In this document: one piece after another, positions 42,548 through 53,290 of the stretch
Position numbering within the stretch: position 1 is the stretch's first letter
How the letters are laid out: every line of letters begins with the position of its first letter
Source: AC-32 sp963716865
GTDB lineage: Bacteria; Actinomycetota; Thermoleophilia; Gaiellales; Gaiellaceae
DNA length: 64,000 bases
Direction: 5' to 3'
Assembly (NCBI GenBank): GCA_963716865.1
Contig: CAVQUF010000003.1
Span: forward strand, 310,001 to 374,000
Notes under the pieces: generated by a model
What the model was told of the DNA's origin: nothing
Databases searched by the model: none
The model's input: the letters and a program-made list of their open reading frames with translations, nothing else
Position numbers and translations under genes: made by a program

Positions 42548-43893
42548 TCACCCGCTCAGCGCTGTAATCTCGCCGGCGGCCTGGTCGAACACCCTCGTGT
42601 GCGTGTCGACGTCGGCCTCGGTCGTCGCCGGCGACATCAGCGCCATGTTGTGGAACGGCGTCAGCAGGATCCCGCGGTTGAGCGCGTAGAGGTGGATCAG
42701 GCGGTCGAGCTCCGCGTCGCCTCCCGCGGCCGCCTCGCTTCCGTTGCGGGGGCGCTCCGCCCGGAAGAGGTACTCGACCCGGCACCCGAGGCGCGTCACG
42801 TGCCACGGGAGGCCGTGGCTCTCGATCACTCCCGCCACGCCGTCCTCGAAGCGCTCGCCGAGGGCGATCATCCGCTCGAAGGCCTCCTCCGTGAGCACGT
42901 CCGCCAGCGTCGCGCGCATGGCCGCGAGCGAGAGCACGTTCGCCGCGACCGTGCCGCCGATGCCGCCGACGTCGGCGCGCTCGTCGGCCGGCAGCATCGC
43001 CTCGATCCGCTCCGCGACCTCGCCCGAGAAGCCGTACGCGGCGGCGGGTAGCCCGCCCGCGATCGGCTTGCCGATCGTGAGCAGGTCCGGCTCGAGCCCG
43101 TAGGCGGCCGTGTAGCCGCCCGGCCCGGCACAGATCGTGTGCGTCTCGTCGATGATCAGCAGCGTTCCCGCCGCGCGGGTGATCTCCCGCAGCGCGTCGT
43201 GGAACCCGGGCTCGGGCAGGACGATCCCGATGTTCGTCAGCGCCGGCTCGGCGAGGACGCACGCGACGTCGCCGTGCGCGAGCTCGCGCTCGAGCGCCTC
43301 GGCGTCGTTCCACTCTACGACCCGCGTCGTCTCCGCGAGCGGGACGGGCGGACCGACGTTGCCCTCGCGCGAGACGACCGAGCCGTCGGCGCCGAGCGCG
43401 GCGAACGTCTCGTCGACGGTTCCGTGGTAGCACCAGTTGAAGACGAGGATCTTCGGGCGGCCGCTCAGCTCGCGGGCCAGTCGGATCGCGAAGCGGTTGG
43501 CGTCGGTGGCCGTGAGCGCGAACTGCCAGCGCGGAAGGCCGAAGCGGCGGGCGAGCTCCTGGCCCACCCAGAGCGCGTCCTCGCTCGGGAGCATCAGCGT
43601 GATCCCGCGCCGCGCCTGCTCGGCGATCGCGCGCACGGTCGGCTCCGGCGAGTGCCCGGTCATCGCACCCGTGTCGCCGAGGCAGAAATCGACGTACTCG
43701 TGGCCGTCGACGTCGCGGAAGCGGGCGCCTCCGGCCTCGTCGGCGAAGACCGGGAAGCCGCCGGCCCAGCGGATCATCCACGGCATCGGGACCCCGGAGA
43801 GCAGCGACTTCTGCGCGGCGCGCGCGAGCTCGCGGGACCGCGGGTGCTCGCGGTCGAAGAGCTCCAGCTCGCGGGTGAGGAGCGCGTCGACCG

Positions 43894-43897
<4 letters not shown>
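42548..43897 (-). CDS. class III aminotransferase, glutamate-1-semialdehyde aminomutase-like
   Basis: This 449-aa PLP enzyme has FCLGDTGAMTGHSPEPTVRA near residue 71, LTATDANRFAIRLAR, LIIDETHTICAGPGGYTA with the Asp and the Schiff-base Lys in LLTIGKPIAGGLPAAAYG (near residue 272). The Ser-Gly-Thr-Glu of true HemL is replaced by ATDAN, so this is a HemL-like transaminase and not the haem enzyme. It is the last gene of the peptide/polyamine operon and is coupled to the upstream ATPase by an ATGA overlap. Its 3' end is the island integration site. Confidence 0.87.
42566..42603. repeat. 38-bp direct repeat, right copy (inside aminotransferase 3' end)
   Basis: This copy encodes the last residues (HTRVFDQAAGEI) of the aminotransferase and is therefore the native one. 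It matches 40605-40642 with one mismatch. Confidence 0.8.
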
Positions 43898-44891
<994 letters not shown>

Positions 44892-44895
<4 letters not shown>

Positions 44896-45860
44896 GCCAC
44901 CTCGGCCGGGACGTCATTGAGATGGCAGGCCGCGGCTCGGCCGCCGTCCAGCCCGCGCAGGAGCGGCCGCTCGGTGCAGCGCGAGAACGCGCGGTCGCAG
45001 CGCTCGCGGAACGGACAGCCGTGCAGCGCGCGGTCGAGACGCGGGGGCGAGCCCGGGATCGAGACCGGGATGTCGCCACCGTGCAGGTCAGGCGTCGCCG
45101 CGAACAGGAGCCGCGTGTACGGATGACGCGGCTCGTGGTAGAGCGAGTCCACCGGGCCGCTCTCGACGATCTCGCCCGCGTACATGACAGCCGCCCGGTC
45201 GCAGAGCTGCGCGACCACGGGCAGGTCGTGCGTGACGAGCAGGAGCGCGAGCCCGAAGTCTTGGCAGAGCGCATCGAGCAGCTCGAGGATCTGGGCCTGC
45301 ACCATCACGTCGAGCGCGGTCGTCGGCTCGTCGGCGATGAGAACCTGCGGCTTGCACGAGAGCGCCATCGCGATCGCGGCCCGCTGCCGCATCCCTCCGG
45401 AGAGCTCGTGCGGGTAGCGCTCCGCCCGCGAGGCCGGGATCCCGACCGCCTCGAGCAGCTCGCCGGTCTGCGCCCTGGCGGCGCCGCGCCGCGCCTGCCC
45501 GTGCAGCTCGAGCGCCTCGACGATCTGGGTGCCGACTGTGCGAACCGGGTTGAGCGCGTTCATCGCGCCCTGGAACACGATCGCGACGTCCACCCAGCGG
45601 TGCGGGCGCATCGTCTCCTCACCGCCGGCCAGGAGGTCGGTCCCGTCGAGCAGCACCCGCCCCGCGGCGCTCGCGTTCGAGGGGAGCAGGCCCATCAGGG
45701 CGAGCGCGGTCGTCGTCTTGCCGCAGCCCGACTCGCCCACCAGCCCGAGCCGCCCTCCGGCGTCGAGCGACATCGTGACCCCCTGGACCGCGTGCAGCTC
45801 GCCGCCGTCCGGAAGGTCGAACCAGACATTCAGATCCTCGATCTCGAGCAGCGAGCTCAT
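44892..45860 (-). CDS. oppD: oligopeptide/dipeptide ABC transporter ATP-binding protein (OppD/DppD type)
   Basis: This 322-aa ATPase has Walker A GESGCGKTTTALAL, the Q-loop VFQGAMNALNPVRTV, signature ELSGGMRQRAAIA, Walker B LIADEPTTALDV and the Cys-containing C-terminal motif GCPFRERCDRAFSRC. It pairs with OppF. ATG 45860 overlaps the stop of the downstream-strand permease gene. The Q-loop Asn-Pro pattern is typical of dipeptide systems. Confidence 0.93.
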
Positions 45861-46813
45861 ACCGCGTCCGGCCCCCGGCCGACGAGCGGGCGCAGGCGGA
45901 ACGTCCGCGCCGAGAGGTGGGCGACCTTCAGCCGCGGGTTGAGCGAGTCCTCGAGCGCCTGGCCGAGGAGGCTGCAGGAGAGGATCAGGAGCATGACCAC
46001 GATGCCCGGCGGCACGATCGCCCACCAGGCCCCGGTCGAGATCGCCGCGCGCTGGAACGCGTTCTCGATCAGCTTCCCGAGGGAGATGCGAGCAGGGTCG
46101 CCGAGTCCGAGGAAGCTGAGCGCGGTCTCGTCGAAGACGGCGACGGCGATCGTCAGCACGGTGTTCGCGATCAGGAGCGGCGCGACCTGCGGGAGCACGT
46201 GCTTGAAGACCTGGCGCGTGTGCCCGGCTCCCAGCGCGCGCGCGCGTTTGACGTAGACCCGCTCGCGGACGCTCTTCACCTGGGCGCGGATAACCCGGGC
46301 CGTGCTGGCCCAGAGCAGGATCCCGACCACGATCACGATGTGGAAGAGGCTCGGCCCCCAGATAGCCGCGATCACGATCATCAGCGGAACGTCGGGGATG
46401 ACCAGGAAGTAGTCCGTGAACCGCATCAGGGCCGTGTCGGTCCTGCCGCCGAAGTAGCCCGAGAGGACGCCGATCGTCCCGCCGATCAGCATCGAGACGA
46501 ACGTCGCCGCGAGGCCGACGACGAGCGAGATCCGCGCGCCCCACATCAGCAGCGTGACCATGTCGATGCCGCCGTCGTCGAGGCCGAGCGGATGCGCCCA
46601 GGACGGGTGGCCGAAGACCGGGCCGACCTGCTTGTGCTGGTCGTAGGGGGCGACCCACGGCGCGAGCACCGCGAGCAGCACGATCACCGTCAGGATGACC
46701 GCGCCGACCAGGGCCGAGGGCCGGCTCCGGATCGTCTCCCAGACGAAGCCGCGTCGCGTGCGGACCGGATCCGGCTCGGTGACGGCGCCCGGCTCGTGGA
46801 GGGCCACGCTCAC
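45857..46813 (-). CDS. dppC: dipeptide ABC transporter permease (DppC type)
   Basis: This 318-aa membrane protein has an N-terminal helix, the periplasmic segment DQHKQVGPVFGHPSWAHPLG with the DppC signature HPLGLDDGGID, and five more helices. The EAA loop is YVKRARALGAGHTRQVFKHV. I chose GTG 46813 because it overlaps the DppB stop. It forms the channel with DppB. Confidence 0.93.
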   Translation of the reverse strand: MSVALHEPGAVTEPDPVRTRRGFVWETIRSRPSALVGAVILTVIVLLAVLAPWVAPYDQHKQVGPVFGHPSWAHPLGLDDGGIDMVTLLMWGARISLVVGLAATFVSMLIGGTIGVLSGYFGGRTDTALMRFTDYFLVIPDVPLMIVIAAIWGPSLFHIVIVVGILLWASTARVIRAQVKSVRERVYVKRARALGAGHTRQVFKHVLPQVAPLLIANTVLTIAVAVFDETALSFLGLGDPARISLGKLIENAFQRAAISTGAWWAIVPPGIVVMLLILSCSLLGQALEDSLNPRLKVAHLSARTFRLRPLVGRGPDAV

Positions 46814-47772
46814 TCGGTGATCCTCGGGTCGAGCTTGAAGTAGAGGAGGTCGGCCAGCAGGTTGAAGAACACGACCGAGACCGTCAGGACGAGGAACGCG
46901 CCCTCGAGCATCGGGTAGTCGCGCTGGAGAACCGCCTCGTAGACCGCCCGTCCGATCCCTGGCCACGAGAAGACCGTCTCGATCAGGATCGCCCCGGCCA
47001 CGATGTACCCGAGCGAGAGCGCGATCAGCGTCGCGATCGGGAGCATCGCGTTCGGGAGCGCGTGGCGCCGGACGATCGCCCAGGACGTCAACCCCTTTGC
47101 GCGGGCGGTGAGGATGTAGTCCTCGCCGAGCGTCTCCAGCATCGCCGAGCGCGCGATCAACGTGTACTCGCCGTAGAGGACGAGGCCGAGCGTCAGCGCC
47201 GGGAGAAACATGTGCTCGCCCACGTCCTTCACGTGCGTGAAGAAGGACGGGTTGACCAGGAAGTCATTCGTCATCCCCCCGGTCGGGAACGTCCCTGCGA
47301 AGAGGATCACGAGCATCAGCCCGAGCCAGTGGGTCGGCATCGAGTAGAAGCCGAGCGCCGTCGTCATTGTCGCCCCCTCGACGCCCGTGCCCCGTCGCCA
47401 GGCGGAGACCACCCCCGTCAGCGTTCCGAAGATGATCGCGAACACCGTCCCGAGCAGCACCATCGGAATCGTGTTCACGAGCGCGACGCGCAGGTTGTAC
47501 GCGACCGGCCGCTGGTTCCCGAACGAGATCCCGAGATTCCCGTGCGCGAGCTGCTTCAGGTAGATGCCGTACTGGGCGAGCCTCGATTTGTCGAGACCGA
47601 ACTGCTTGCGCAGCGCCAGACGGGTCTGGGGCGTCGCGTGCGGGACGCGCGAGAGGTTCGACACGGCATCCCCCGGAGCGAGCCGGAAGAGGATGAAGTT
47701 GAGCGTGATCGCGATGAAGATCGTGACGAGCGCGAAGACGACCCGCTTGACGACGTAATCGGCGCCTCTCAT
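46810..47772 (-). CDS. dppB: dipeptide ABC transporter permease (DppB type)
   Basis: This 320-aa membrane protein starts with the DppB helix and RLAPGDAVSNL segment. It has six helices and the EAA loop DYILTARAKGLTSWAIVRRH. The order SBP-DppB-DppC-OppD-OppF is canonical. The gene lies 25 bp after the solute-binding protein gene. Confidence 0.93.
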   Translation of the reverse strand: MRGADYVVKRVVFALVTIFIAITLNFILFRLAPGDAVSNLSRVPHATPQTRLALRKQFGLDKSRLAQYGIYLKQLAHGNLGISFGNQRPVAYNLRVALVNTIPMVLLGTVFAIIFGTLTGVVSAWRRGTGVEGATMTTALGFYSMPTHWLGLMLVILFAGTFPTGGMTNDFLVNPSFFTHVKDVGEHMFLPALTLGLVLYGEYTLIARSAMLETLGEDYILTARAKGLTSWAIVRRHALPNAMLPIATLIALSLGYIVAGAILIETVFSWPGIGRAVYEAVLQRDYPMLEGAFLVLTVSVVFFNLLADLLYFKLDPRITE

Positions 47773-47797
47773 CTGCTCGCCGCCGCCCCCGCTCGGG

Positions 47798-49429
47798 CTA
47801 CTTCTTGTGCACGGTCGTCAGGCTGAGGATCGAGAGCTCGTTGAACGGCCCCTGCGGCGTGTTCACGAACCCGGCCCAGCTCGGGCTGACGGCCGCGACG
47901 GAGTCGTCGTTTACGAGCCAGATGTAGGGCCGCCGGTCGTACAGGTACTTCTGCATCTTCCAGACGAGCGCGCGGCGGGCGTCCTGGTTCGGCGTCAGCT
48001 GCTGCTTGGAATACATCGCGTCGTAGGTCTTGTCGCAGTAGCCGCTGTCGCTCCAGCCGCCGTACTGGGCGCAGGTGACGACGGAGAGCATGAAGTCGGG
48101 GTCGATCAGCGCCGTCCAGTCCCAGAGCGCGAGGTCGAAGTTGAGGTACTTGTTGCCCGGCGCCGAGATCTCGGAGAAGGCGGTCGTCCCGTCGAGCGCC
48201 TTCTGCCTCAGCTGAACTCCGATCTTGCGGAAGTCCGGCTGCATGATCTGGAACGTCCGGTTCGTGCTCGGGACGCTCGTGGGCGTGATCACCTCGTACG
48301 ACATCTTCTTGCCGCCGGCGACCCGGATCCCGTCCGCTCCGCGCTTGTAGCCGAGGCTGTCGAGGATCCTATTCGCGAGGGCGAGGTCGAAGGCCTCCGG
48401 CTTGAGGTTCGGGTTCGACCAGTCGCCCGTCGTTGCCGGAACGATCGTGTAGGCGGGCTTCGCCGTTCCGAGGAAGACGACCCGGATGATCTGGGCTCGG
48501 TCGACCGCGTGGGCGAACGCCTCCTTGACCTTCGGGTTGAGCAGCTCGCGGTGGTTCGTCTTCTGCGGGGTCGAGTTGACGATGAAGTCGGTCTGGTCGA
48601 GGCCGGGAACATCGGAGACGACGAACCCGGCGTCCTTCAGCGTCTTGATCCCCGTCGCCGGAACCACGTTGATGGCATCCAGCTCGTGCACCTTGAGCGC
48701 GGAGATCATCGCGTCGTCGTTGGAGAACATCCGCAGGCCGAAGGCGTCGATCTTCGGCTTCGTCCCCCAGTAGGAGTCGTTCCGCTTGAAGAGCGCGATC
48801 TCGTCCTTCTTGTACTTGGCGAGCGTGAACGGGCCCGAGCCGACGACGGGCGGGCTGTTCGCGAACGTCTTCAGGTCCGCACCGTTGTTCCCGATGTGCT
48901 TGCTCCAGACGTGCTTCGGCAAGATGAAGAACTGCTGGAACTGGCCGAGCACGTTGCCGGGCGCTTGTTTGTAGTGGATGACAAGCGTTGTCGGGTTCGG
49001 CGCGTCGGCGCGCGTGATGTGCGCGATCAGGCCAGCCTCGTTCGCCGCGCCTCCAGAGGCGTACCTGATGTCCGTGTTGATCGTCCATGCGGCATCGGCG
49101 GAGGTCAGCGGCTGCCCGTCGCTCCACTTGGCGTTCGGAACGAGGTGGAACGTCCACGTCTTGCCACCGTCCGTCGCCTTCCACGAGCGTGCGAAGAACG
49201 GCACGAAGTGCTTGTTCGTGCGGTCGTACTGGACGAGCACCGGGTAGATGTACTGGAAGGTGGAGTAGGCGTCCTGGTTGAACGCGACATACGGGTTGAT
49301 GGAGTCGATTCCCGAGCTCGTCCCGATCCTGAACGTGCCCCCGCTCTTGCCGGAGCTGCCGCCTCCGCCACAACCCGCGAGCACGGCGACCGTGCCGAAG
49401 ACCGCTGCCAGCTTCAACCCCGTGCCCAT
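47798..49429 (-). CDS. extracellular solute-binding lipoprotein, peptide type (SBP_bac_5)
   Basis: This 543-aa protein has a lipobox VAVLAGC (Cys near residue 20), so it is a membrane-anchored receptor. It has the SBP family 5 pattern: GGTFRIG at the mature start, FARSWKATDGGKTWTFHLVP with WSDGQPLTSAD, and VKEAFAHAVDRAQIIRVVFL. It binds peptides or polyamine-like ligands outside the cell for the DppBC/OppDF importer. AGGAGG precedes the ATG. Confidence 0.93.
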   Translation of the reverse strand: MGTGLKLAAVFGTVAVLAGCGGGGSSGKSGGTFRIGTSSGIDSINPYVAFNQDAYSTFQYIYPVLVQYDRTNKHFVPFFARSWKATDGGKTWTFHLVPNAKWSDGQPLTSADAAWTINTDIRYASGGAANEAGLIAHITRADAPNPTTLVIHYKQAPGNVLGQFQQFFILPKHVWSKHIGNNGADLKTFANSPPVVGSGPFTLAKYKKDEIALFKRNDSYWGTKPKIDAFGLRMFSNDDAMISALKVHELDAINVVPATGIKTLKDAGFVVSDVPGLDQTDFIVNSTPQKTNHRELLNPKVKEAFAHAVDRAQIIRVVFLGTAKPAYTIVPATTGDWSNPNLKPEAFDLALANRILDSLGYKRGADGIRVAGGKKMSYEVITPTSVPSTNRTFQIMQPDFRKIGVQLRQKALDGTTAFSEISAPGNKYLNFDLALWDWTALIDPDFMLSVVTCAQYGGWSDSGYCDKTYDAMYSKQQLTPNQDARRALVWKMQKYLYDRRPYIWLVNDDSVAAVSPSWAGFVNTPQGPFNELSILSLTTVHKK

Positions 49430-49448
49430 GTCTGCCTCCTCCTGGAGC

Positions 49449-50393
49449 TCACTCGTCGAACGGCGACTCGTCGACCGTCAGTGAGCGAGAGTCGGCGTCG
49501 AGCGTATACCGAACGCCGAGCGGGAGCGCAGCGAGGTGCTTGCCGTGCCCGAGGGGCTGTCCGTAGAGCACCGGGACGCCCAGCGGCTCGAGGTGCTCCT
49601 CGAGGACGTCCTCCAGCGACCGCGAGCGGGCCCAGTCGGAGGCCGGCCGCAGGTCGCCCCAGTCGCAGAGCTCCATCTCGCCGACCACGACTCCCACGAC
49701 CCCGTCCAGCTTTCCGGCGTGCTTCAGCTGGGTGAGCATCCCGTCCACGTAGTAGGGCGGCGCCTTGTAGTCCTCGAAGAAGAAGATCGCGCCGTCGAGG
49801 TCGACCTCCCAGGGAGTGCCCATCGTGTGGAGGATCAGCCACAGGCAGCCCCCGAGGAGCGGCGCGGTGACGCTCCCGCCGCGGATCACGCGCACGTACG
49901 GGTCGTCGGGGTTCGGCGGCACCGGGCCGGTCGCGTTGCCGCTCAGCACCTCGACGAGGCGCGTCCGGGTGAACTCGGTCGCCTCGGGATCTCCGACGCC
50001 GGTCAGGCCGTTGCCGTAGATGGTGGGCAGGCCGGTGCGGCGGGCAATTGCGACGTGGAGCGCCGTGATGTCGGAGAACCCGACCAGCGGCTTCGGGTTG
50101 GCGGCGATCGCGTCGAAGTCGAGGTACGGGATCGTCTGCGCCGAGCCGTAGCCGCCCTGGAGCGCCTGGACGACGTCCACCTCGGGGTCGGCGAAGAGCG
50201 CGTTCAGGTCGGCAGCGCGTTGCTGCGCGTCGCCGGCCACGTAGTCGTCACGGGCGTAGACGCCCTCGGCGAGCTTCACGCGGTAGCCCTGCGACTCCCA
50301 CCACTCGACGCCGCGCAGCACCTCGGAGCGCGCGTCGTACGGGCTCGCCGGAGCTGCGACGCCGATCGTCCCGCCCTTCGGGAGCGGCTTCAT
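49449..50393 (-). CDS. LD-carboxypeptidase (peptidase S66, LdcA-like)
   Basis: This 314-aa protein has the S66 hallmarks: VAAPASPYD at the N-terminus, QALQGGYGSAQTIPYLD, the nucleophile Ser in VGFSDITALHVA (near residue 105) and the C-terminal PLGHGKHLAALPLG with the catalytic His. LdcA enzymes cut the L,D-peptide bond of murein tetrapeptides, so within a peptide-uptake operon it fits cell-wall peptide recycling. No signal peptide is seen, consistent with action on imported muropeptides. Confidence 0.9.
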   Translation of the reverse strand: MKPLPKGGTIGVAAPASPYDARSEVLRGVEWWESQGYRVKLAEGVYARDDYVAGDAQQRAADLNALFADPEVDVVQALQGGYGSAQTIPYLDFDAIAANPKPLVGFSDITALHVAIARRTGLPTIYGNGLTGVGDPEATEFTRTRLVEVLSGNATGPVPPNPDDPYVRVIRGGSVTAPLLGGCLWLILHTMGTPWEVDLDGAIFFFEDYKAPPYYVDGMLTQLKHAGKLDGVVGVVVGEMELCDWGDLRPASDWARSRSLEDVLEEHLEPLGVPVLYGQPLGHGKHLAALPLGVRYTLDADSRSLTVDESPFDE

Positions 50394-52219
50394 CGGCGCC
50401 TTTCTACCGGAAGGTCGGCCTGGCGTGGCCGGGCGAGCGGGAAGACGCGGCCGCTCGCGGCGTCGGCCATGCGGTCGAGCCGCCGCGCGAGCTCGCGGCG
50501 CGAGCGCGCGAGGTGTCGGCGCAGGCTGTGCTCCAGCCAGGGCCCCGGGGCCAGCGCGCCGGGCTCGCCCCGCAGGGAGGCGAGCTCGCGCCAGAGGTCC
50601 GGGCCGGGGTCGGCGTCGCCCTGGACGCCCCAGCAGGCCCGCGGCGCGCGGCGGCCGCGGCGGGCGCGCTCGCGCCTGAATGCCTCGTGCGAGAGGTCGG
50701 CGCAGAGCCAGTTCAGGCCCACGCGGGAGAGCTTGTCGGCCGCCTTGTCAGGCTCCGCGAGCGCCGCCTCGAGCAGCTCGACGTCCGCCCTCGTCTGCTC
50801 GTGCGGATAGCGCGGCGCATCGACCGCCGAGAGCCCGTGCAGCCCCCGGGCGACCGCGGTGAACCGCTTCCTCCCCTCCGCGCGCTCGAGGCTCGCCAGC
50901 CCGCGATCGAGCCCGGTGTGACGGAGGCCGCCGAGCGAGCGGCGCAGGTCGCGTGCCCGCGCCGCGAGGTCGAGCGCGGGCTCGTCGAGCAGCAGGCGCG
51001 CGCAGACCTCGGTCAGGCGCGCGAGGTAGTCGAAGTCCACCCCTTCAGTCGTGTCGAACTGCGTGTGGTACTCGGTGCGCTCGAACTCGGAGGTGAACGT
51101 CGAGACGTTGATCGCCGGGATCCCGGAGGCCAGGAAGGGCCAGACCTCCGTCCACGTCGTCGGCCGCTCCAGCCCGTAGCCGTGGGGAAGCAGCCCGTCG
51201 CGGCCCGCCTGCCGGCAGATGCGCCTCACCCACGCCGCGAGCTCGGGCGGCACGTCGAGCGTGAAGCGGCCGGGCCTGCCCGAGCCCTCGACGTTCAGGT
51301 AGAAGGGCGAGCCGGTCGTCCACTCGCGGTGCTGCGCCACAACCTGGTACCAGGCGCCGTAGCACCAGTCGTACGCGGACTCGGCGATGCCGTACTCCTC
51401 GGCGGTGTGCGAGACGAACGCGATCGTGCGGCGCGGCCGGATCCCCGCGGCCGTGAACGCGCGCGCCAGCTCGAGGGTGACCGCGACGCCGGTCGCGTCG
51501 TCGAAGGCCGCGCCGAACCAGCCGTCGTGGTGGCCCGCGACGATCGTGGGCGCCCCGCGCCTGCGGCCGGGCAGCTCGCCGACCACGTTCAGCGCCTCGG
51601 CGCCCCGGGTCAGCGGGGCGCGCAGGACGACCCGCACCCGCTCCCCGGCGCGCGCCGCGAGCCTCGCGCCGTCCTCCTTCCGGATCGTCACGCACGGCGG
51701 CCCCTCCGCGTGCCAGATCCCGTCGAAGGTCCCGAGCGCGTCCGGCGCCTGGTAGAACGGCCCGCCCGGAGGCGCGTAGACGACCATCGCGGCCGCACCG
51801 CGCAGGCCGAGCTCGAGGCCGACGTGGAAGGGCCAGAGGCGCGCGACCTGCCACTCGACGAGCGCGACCTTGCCGGCAACGTCGAGGCCGTCGAGCTGCC
51901 GCCGGCCGCCGCGGCCGACGGCGACGAGCTCGCCGGAGACGCCGTTCGCTCCCGTCTCGGGGACGCCTCCGAACGACGCGCACTCGACGCGCGTCCCGTC
52001 CGCGAGCTCGACGAACGCCTCCTCGAGCCGCCACCCGTCGGCCGGCACGGGCTCCTCGGTCACGTTCTCCAGGGCGAGCCCGCGCATTTCCCCGGCCACG
52101 AACGCGGCGGCCGCGCGCTCCTCGGGCGTGCCCGCCACGCGGAAGCCGCGCGGGTGCGAGCCGAACGACTCGAGCCGCTCGACGACGTGCCGCAGATACT
52201 CCTGCGACGGCTCGATCAC
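50390..52219 (-). CDS. M28-family metallopeptidase-like protein
   Basis: This 609-aa protein has an M28 zinc site: GHHDGWFGAAFDDATGVAV for the His and bridging Asp, HTAEEYGIAESAYD with the catalytic and ligand Glu pair, and a later His in FERTEYHTQFDT. An inserted PA-like domain (about residues 90-200) and a C-terminal helical extension (after about 440, rich in Arg) are present. Without a signal peptide it is probably cytoplasmic. The GTG start overlaps the deacetylase stop. Confidence 0.82.
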   Translation of the reverse strand: MIEPSQEYLRHVVERLESFGSHPRGFRVAGTPEERAAAAFVAGEMRGLALENVTEEPVPADGWRLEEAFVELADGTRVECASFGGVPETGANGVSGELVAVGRGGRRQLDGLDVAGKVALVEWQVARLWPFHVGLELGLRGAAAMVVYAPPGGPFYQAPDALGTFDGIWHAEGPPCVTIRKEDGARLAARAGERVRVVLRAPLTRGAEALNVVGELPGRRRGAPTIVAGHHDGWFGAAFDDATGVAVTLELARAFTAAGIRPRRTIAFVSHTAEEYGIAESAYDWCYGAWYQVVAQHREWTTGSPFYLNVEGSGRPGRFTLDVPPELAAWVRRICRQAGRDGLLPHGYGLERPTTWTEVWPFLASGIPAINVSTFTSEFERTEYHTQFDTTEGVDFDYLARLTEVCARLLLDEPALDLAARARDLRRSLGGLRHTGLDRGLASLERAEGRKRFTAVARGLHGLSAVDAPRYPHEQTRADVELLEAALAEPDKAADKLSRVGLNWLCADLSHEAFRRERARRGRRAPRACWGVQGDADPGPDLWRELASLRGEPGALAPGPWLEHSLRRHLARSRRELARRLDRMADAASGRVFPLARPRQADLPVERRR

Positions 52220-53268
52220 GGACGTCCTTCCTCGAGCCCGAGCAGCGCCTCGCGGACGAGCGGCCCGAGCGAGTCGAGATCGTAGCCGCCTTCCTGCACG
52301 ACCACGGTCGGAACGCCGAGCGCGCCGAGCAGCCTCCCGGCCTCGCGAAAGCCGGCGGCGCTCACCTGGAGCGGGCTCTCCGGGTCGGCGGCCGCCGCGT
52401 CCACGCCGAGGGCGACCACGAGCCCCGACACGCCCTGGCTCCTGGCCCACGCCGCGAGCTCCGCGACGGCGTCGAGCCACGGCTCGTCGCCCCAGCCGGG
52501 CGCCATCAGCAGGTTCCGGTTCGCCTCGTCGCTCTCGTCGGCGAAGCCGAGGAAGTGCGGGAACCAGCCTTCGCCCGGGTCGACGTGAACCGAGCCGGTG
52601 AGCACGTCGCCGCGTCCGCGGAAGATCTCCTGCGTGCCGTTCCCGTGGTGCGCGTCGACGTCGAGCACTGCGACCGGTCCGTCGAGCATTCCGCGCAGAG
52701 AGGCCGCCGCGATCGCGGCGTTGTTCAGGTAGCACGAGCCGCCGTACGCCGCGCGCGTTACGTGATGGCCGGGCGGCCTCGTGCACGCGTAGGCCGCCGG
52801 CTCCCCGGCCACGACGAGATCGACGGCGGTGAGCGCCGCCTCCGCGGCCGCGCGCGCGGCCTCCCACGTGCCCGGGCCTACGAGCGTCATCGTGTCGTAG
52901 GCGTAGAACCCGGGCTTCGCCCAGGTCGCCGCGGGCGAGCGCAGCTCGGAGCCGAGCGCGGGGTGCGCGAAGACATAGGGGACCACGCGGTCCTGCCCCG
53001 GGTCCCGCGGCAGGTCGGCGGCCTCCCACTGGCTCCAGGCGGTGCGGAGGTACTCGACGAGCCCCGGGTCGTGGACCTCGGTCAGCGCCTCGTCCTCGTG
53101 CGGCTCCGCCTCCACGAGATGGGCGCCGGCCTCGAGCAGCGCCGCGCGGATCGCCTCGATGCGCTCCGCCGTCTCGGCCGCGGGAGTGCGCACGCCGACC
53201 CAGATCTCCCCGCCCGGATCGTGGAGCAGGCACGCATCGCTCCAGACGACCGGCATGGCGAGCTCCAC
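52216..53268 (-). CDS. class II histone-deacetylase-like amidohydrolase (acetylpolyamine amidohydrolase type)
   Basis: This 350-aa protein has the deacetylase motifs RPPGHHVTRAAYGGSCYLNN (near residue 155), LDVDAHHGNGTQ with the zinc Asp and His (near residue 200), HVDPGEGWFP and the second zinc Asp in LGVDAAAADPES. The GGSCYLNN loop is typical of acetylpolyamine and acetoin-utilisation-like members. It would deacetylate imported acetylated amines before transamination. It is the first gene of the nine-gene minus-strand operon, and its start is only 22 bp from the divergent P1-peptidase start. Confidence 0.85.
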   Translation of the reverse strand: MELAMPVVWSDACLLHDPGGEIWVGVRTPAAETAERIEAIRAALLEAGAHLVEAEPHEDEALTEVHDPGLVEYLRTAWSQWEAADLPRDPGQDRVVPYVFAHPALGSELRSPAATWAKPGFYAYDTMTLVGPGTWEAARAAAEAALTAVDLVVAGEPAAYACTRPPGHHVTRAAYGGSCYLNNAAIAAASLRGMLDGPVAVLDVDAHHGNGTQEIFRGRGDVLTGSVHVDPGEGWFPHFLGFADESDEANRNLLMAPGWGDEPWLDAVAELAAWARSQGVSGLVVALGVDAAAADPESPLQVSAAGFREAGRLLGALGVPTVVVQEGGYDLDSLGPLVREALLGLEEGRP

Positions 53269-53290
53269 CCGGCGACTCTACAGTCCCCCC

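Larger units (their letters stand above)
40605..42603. mobile_element. about 2-kb lower-GC island flanked by a 38-bp direct repeat
   Basis: Between the direct repeats lie a broken IS5-type transposase end, two coupled minus-strand genes for membrane/secreted proteins and about 230 bp without a gene. The interior from 41100 has visibly lower GC and more AT-rich codons than the host. One repeat copy restores the 3' end of a conserved gene, the usual footprint of site-specific integration. No integrase remains, so the mechanism is not known. Confidence 0.6.
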
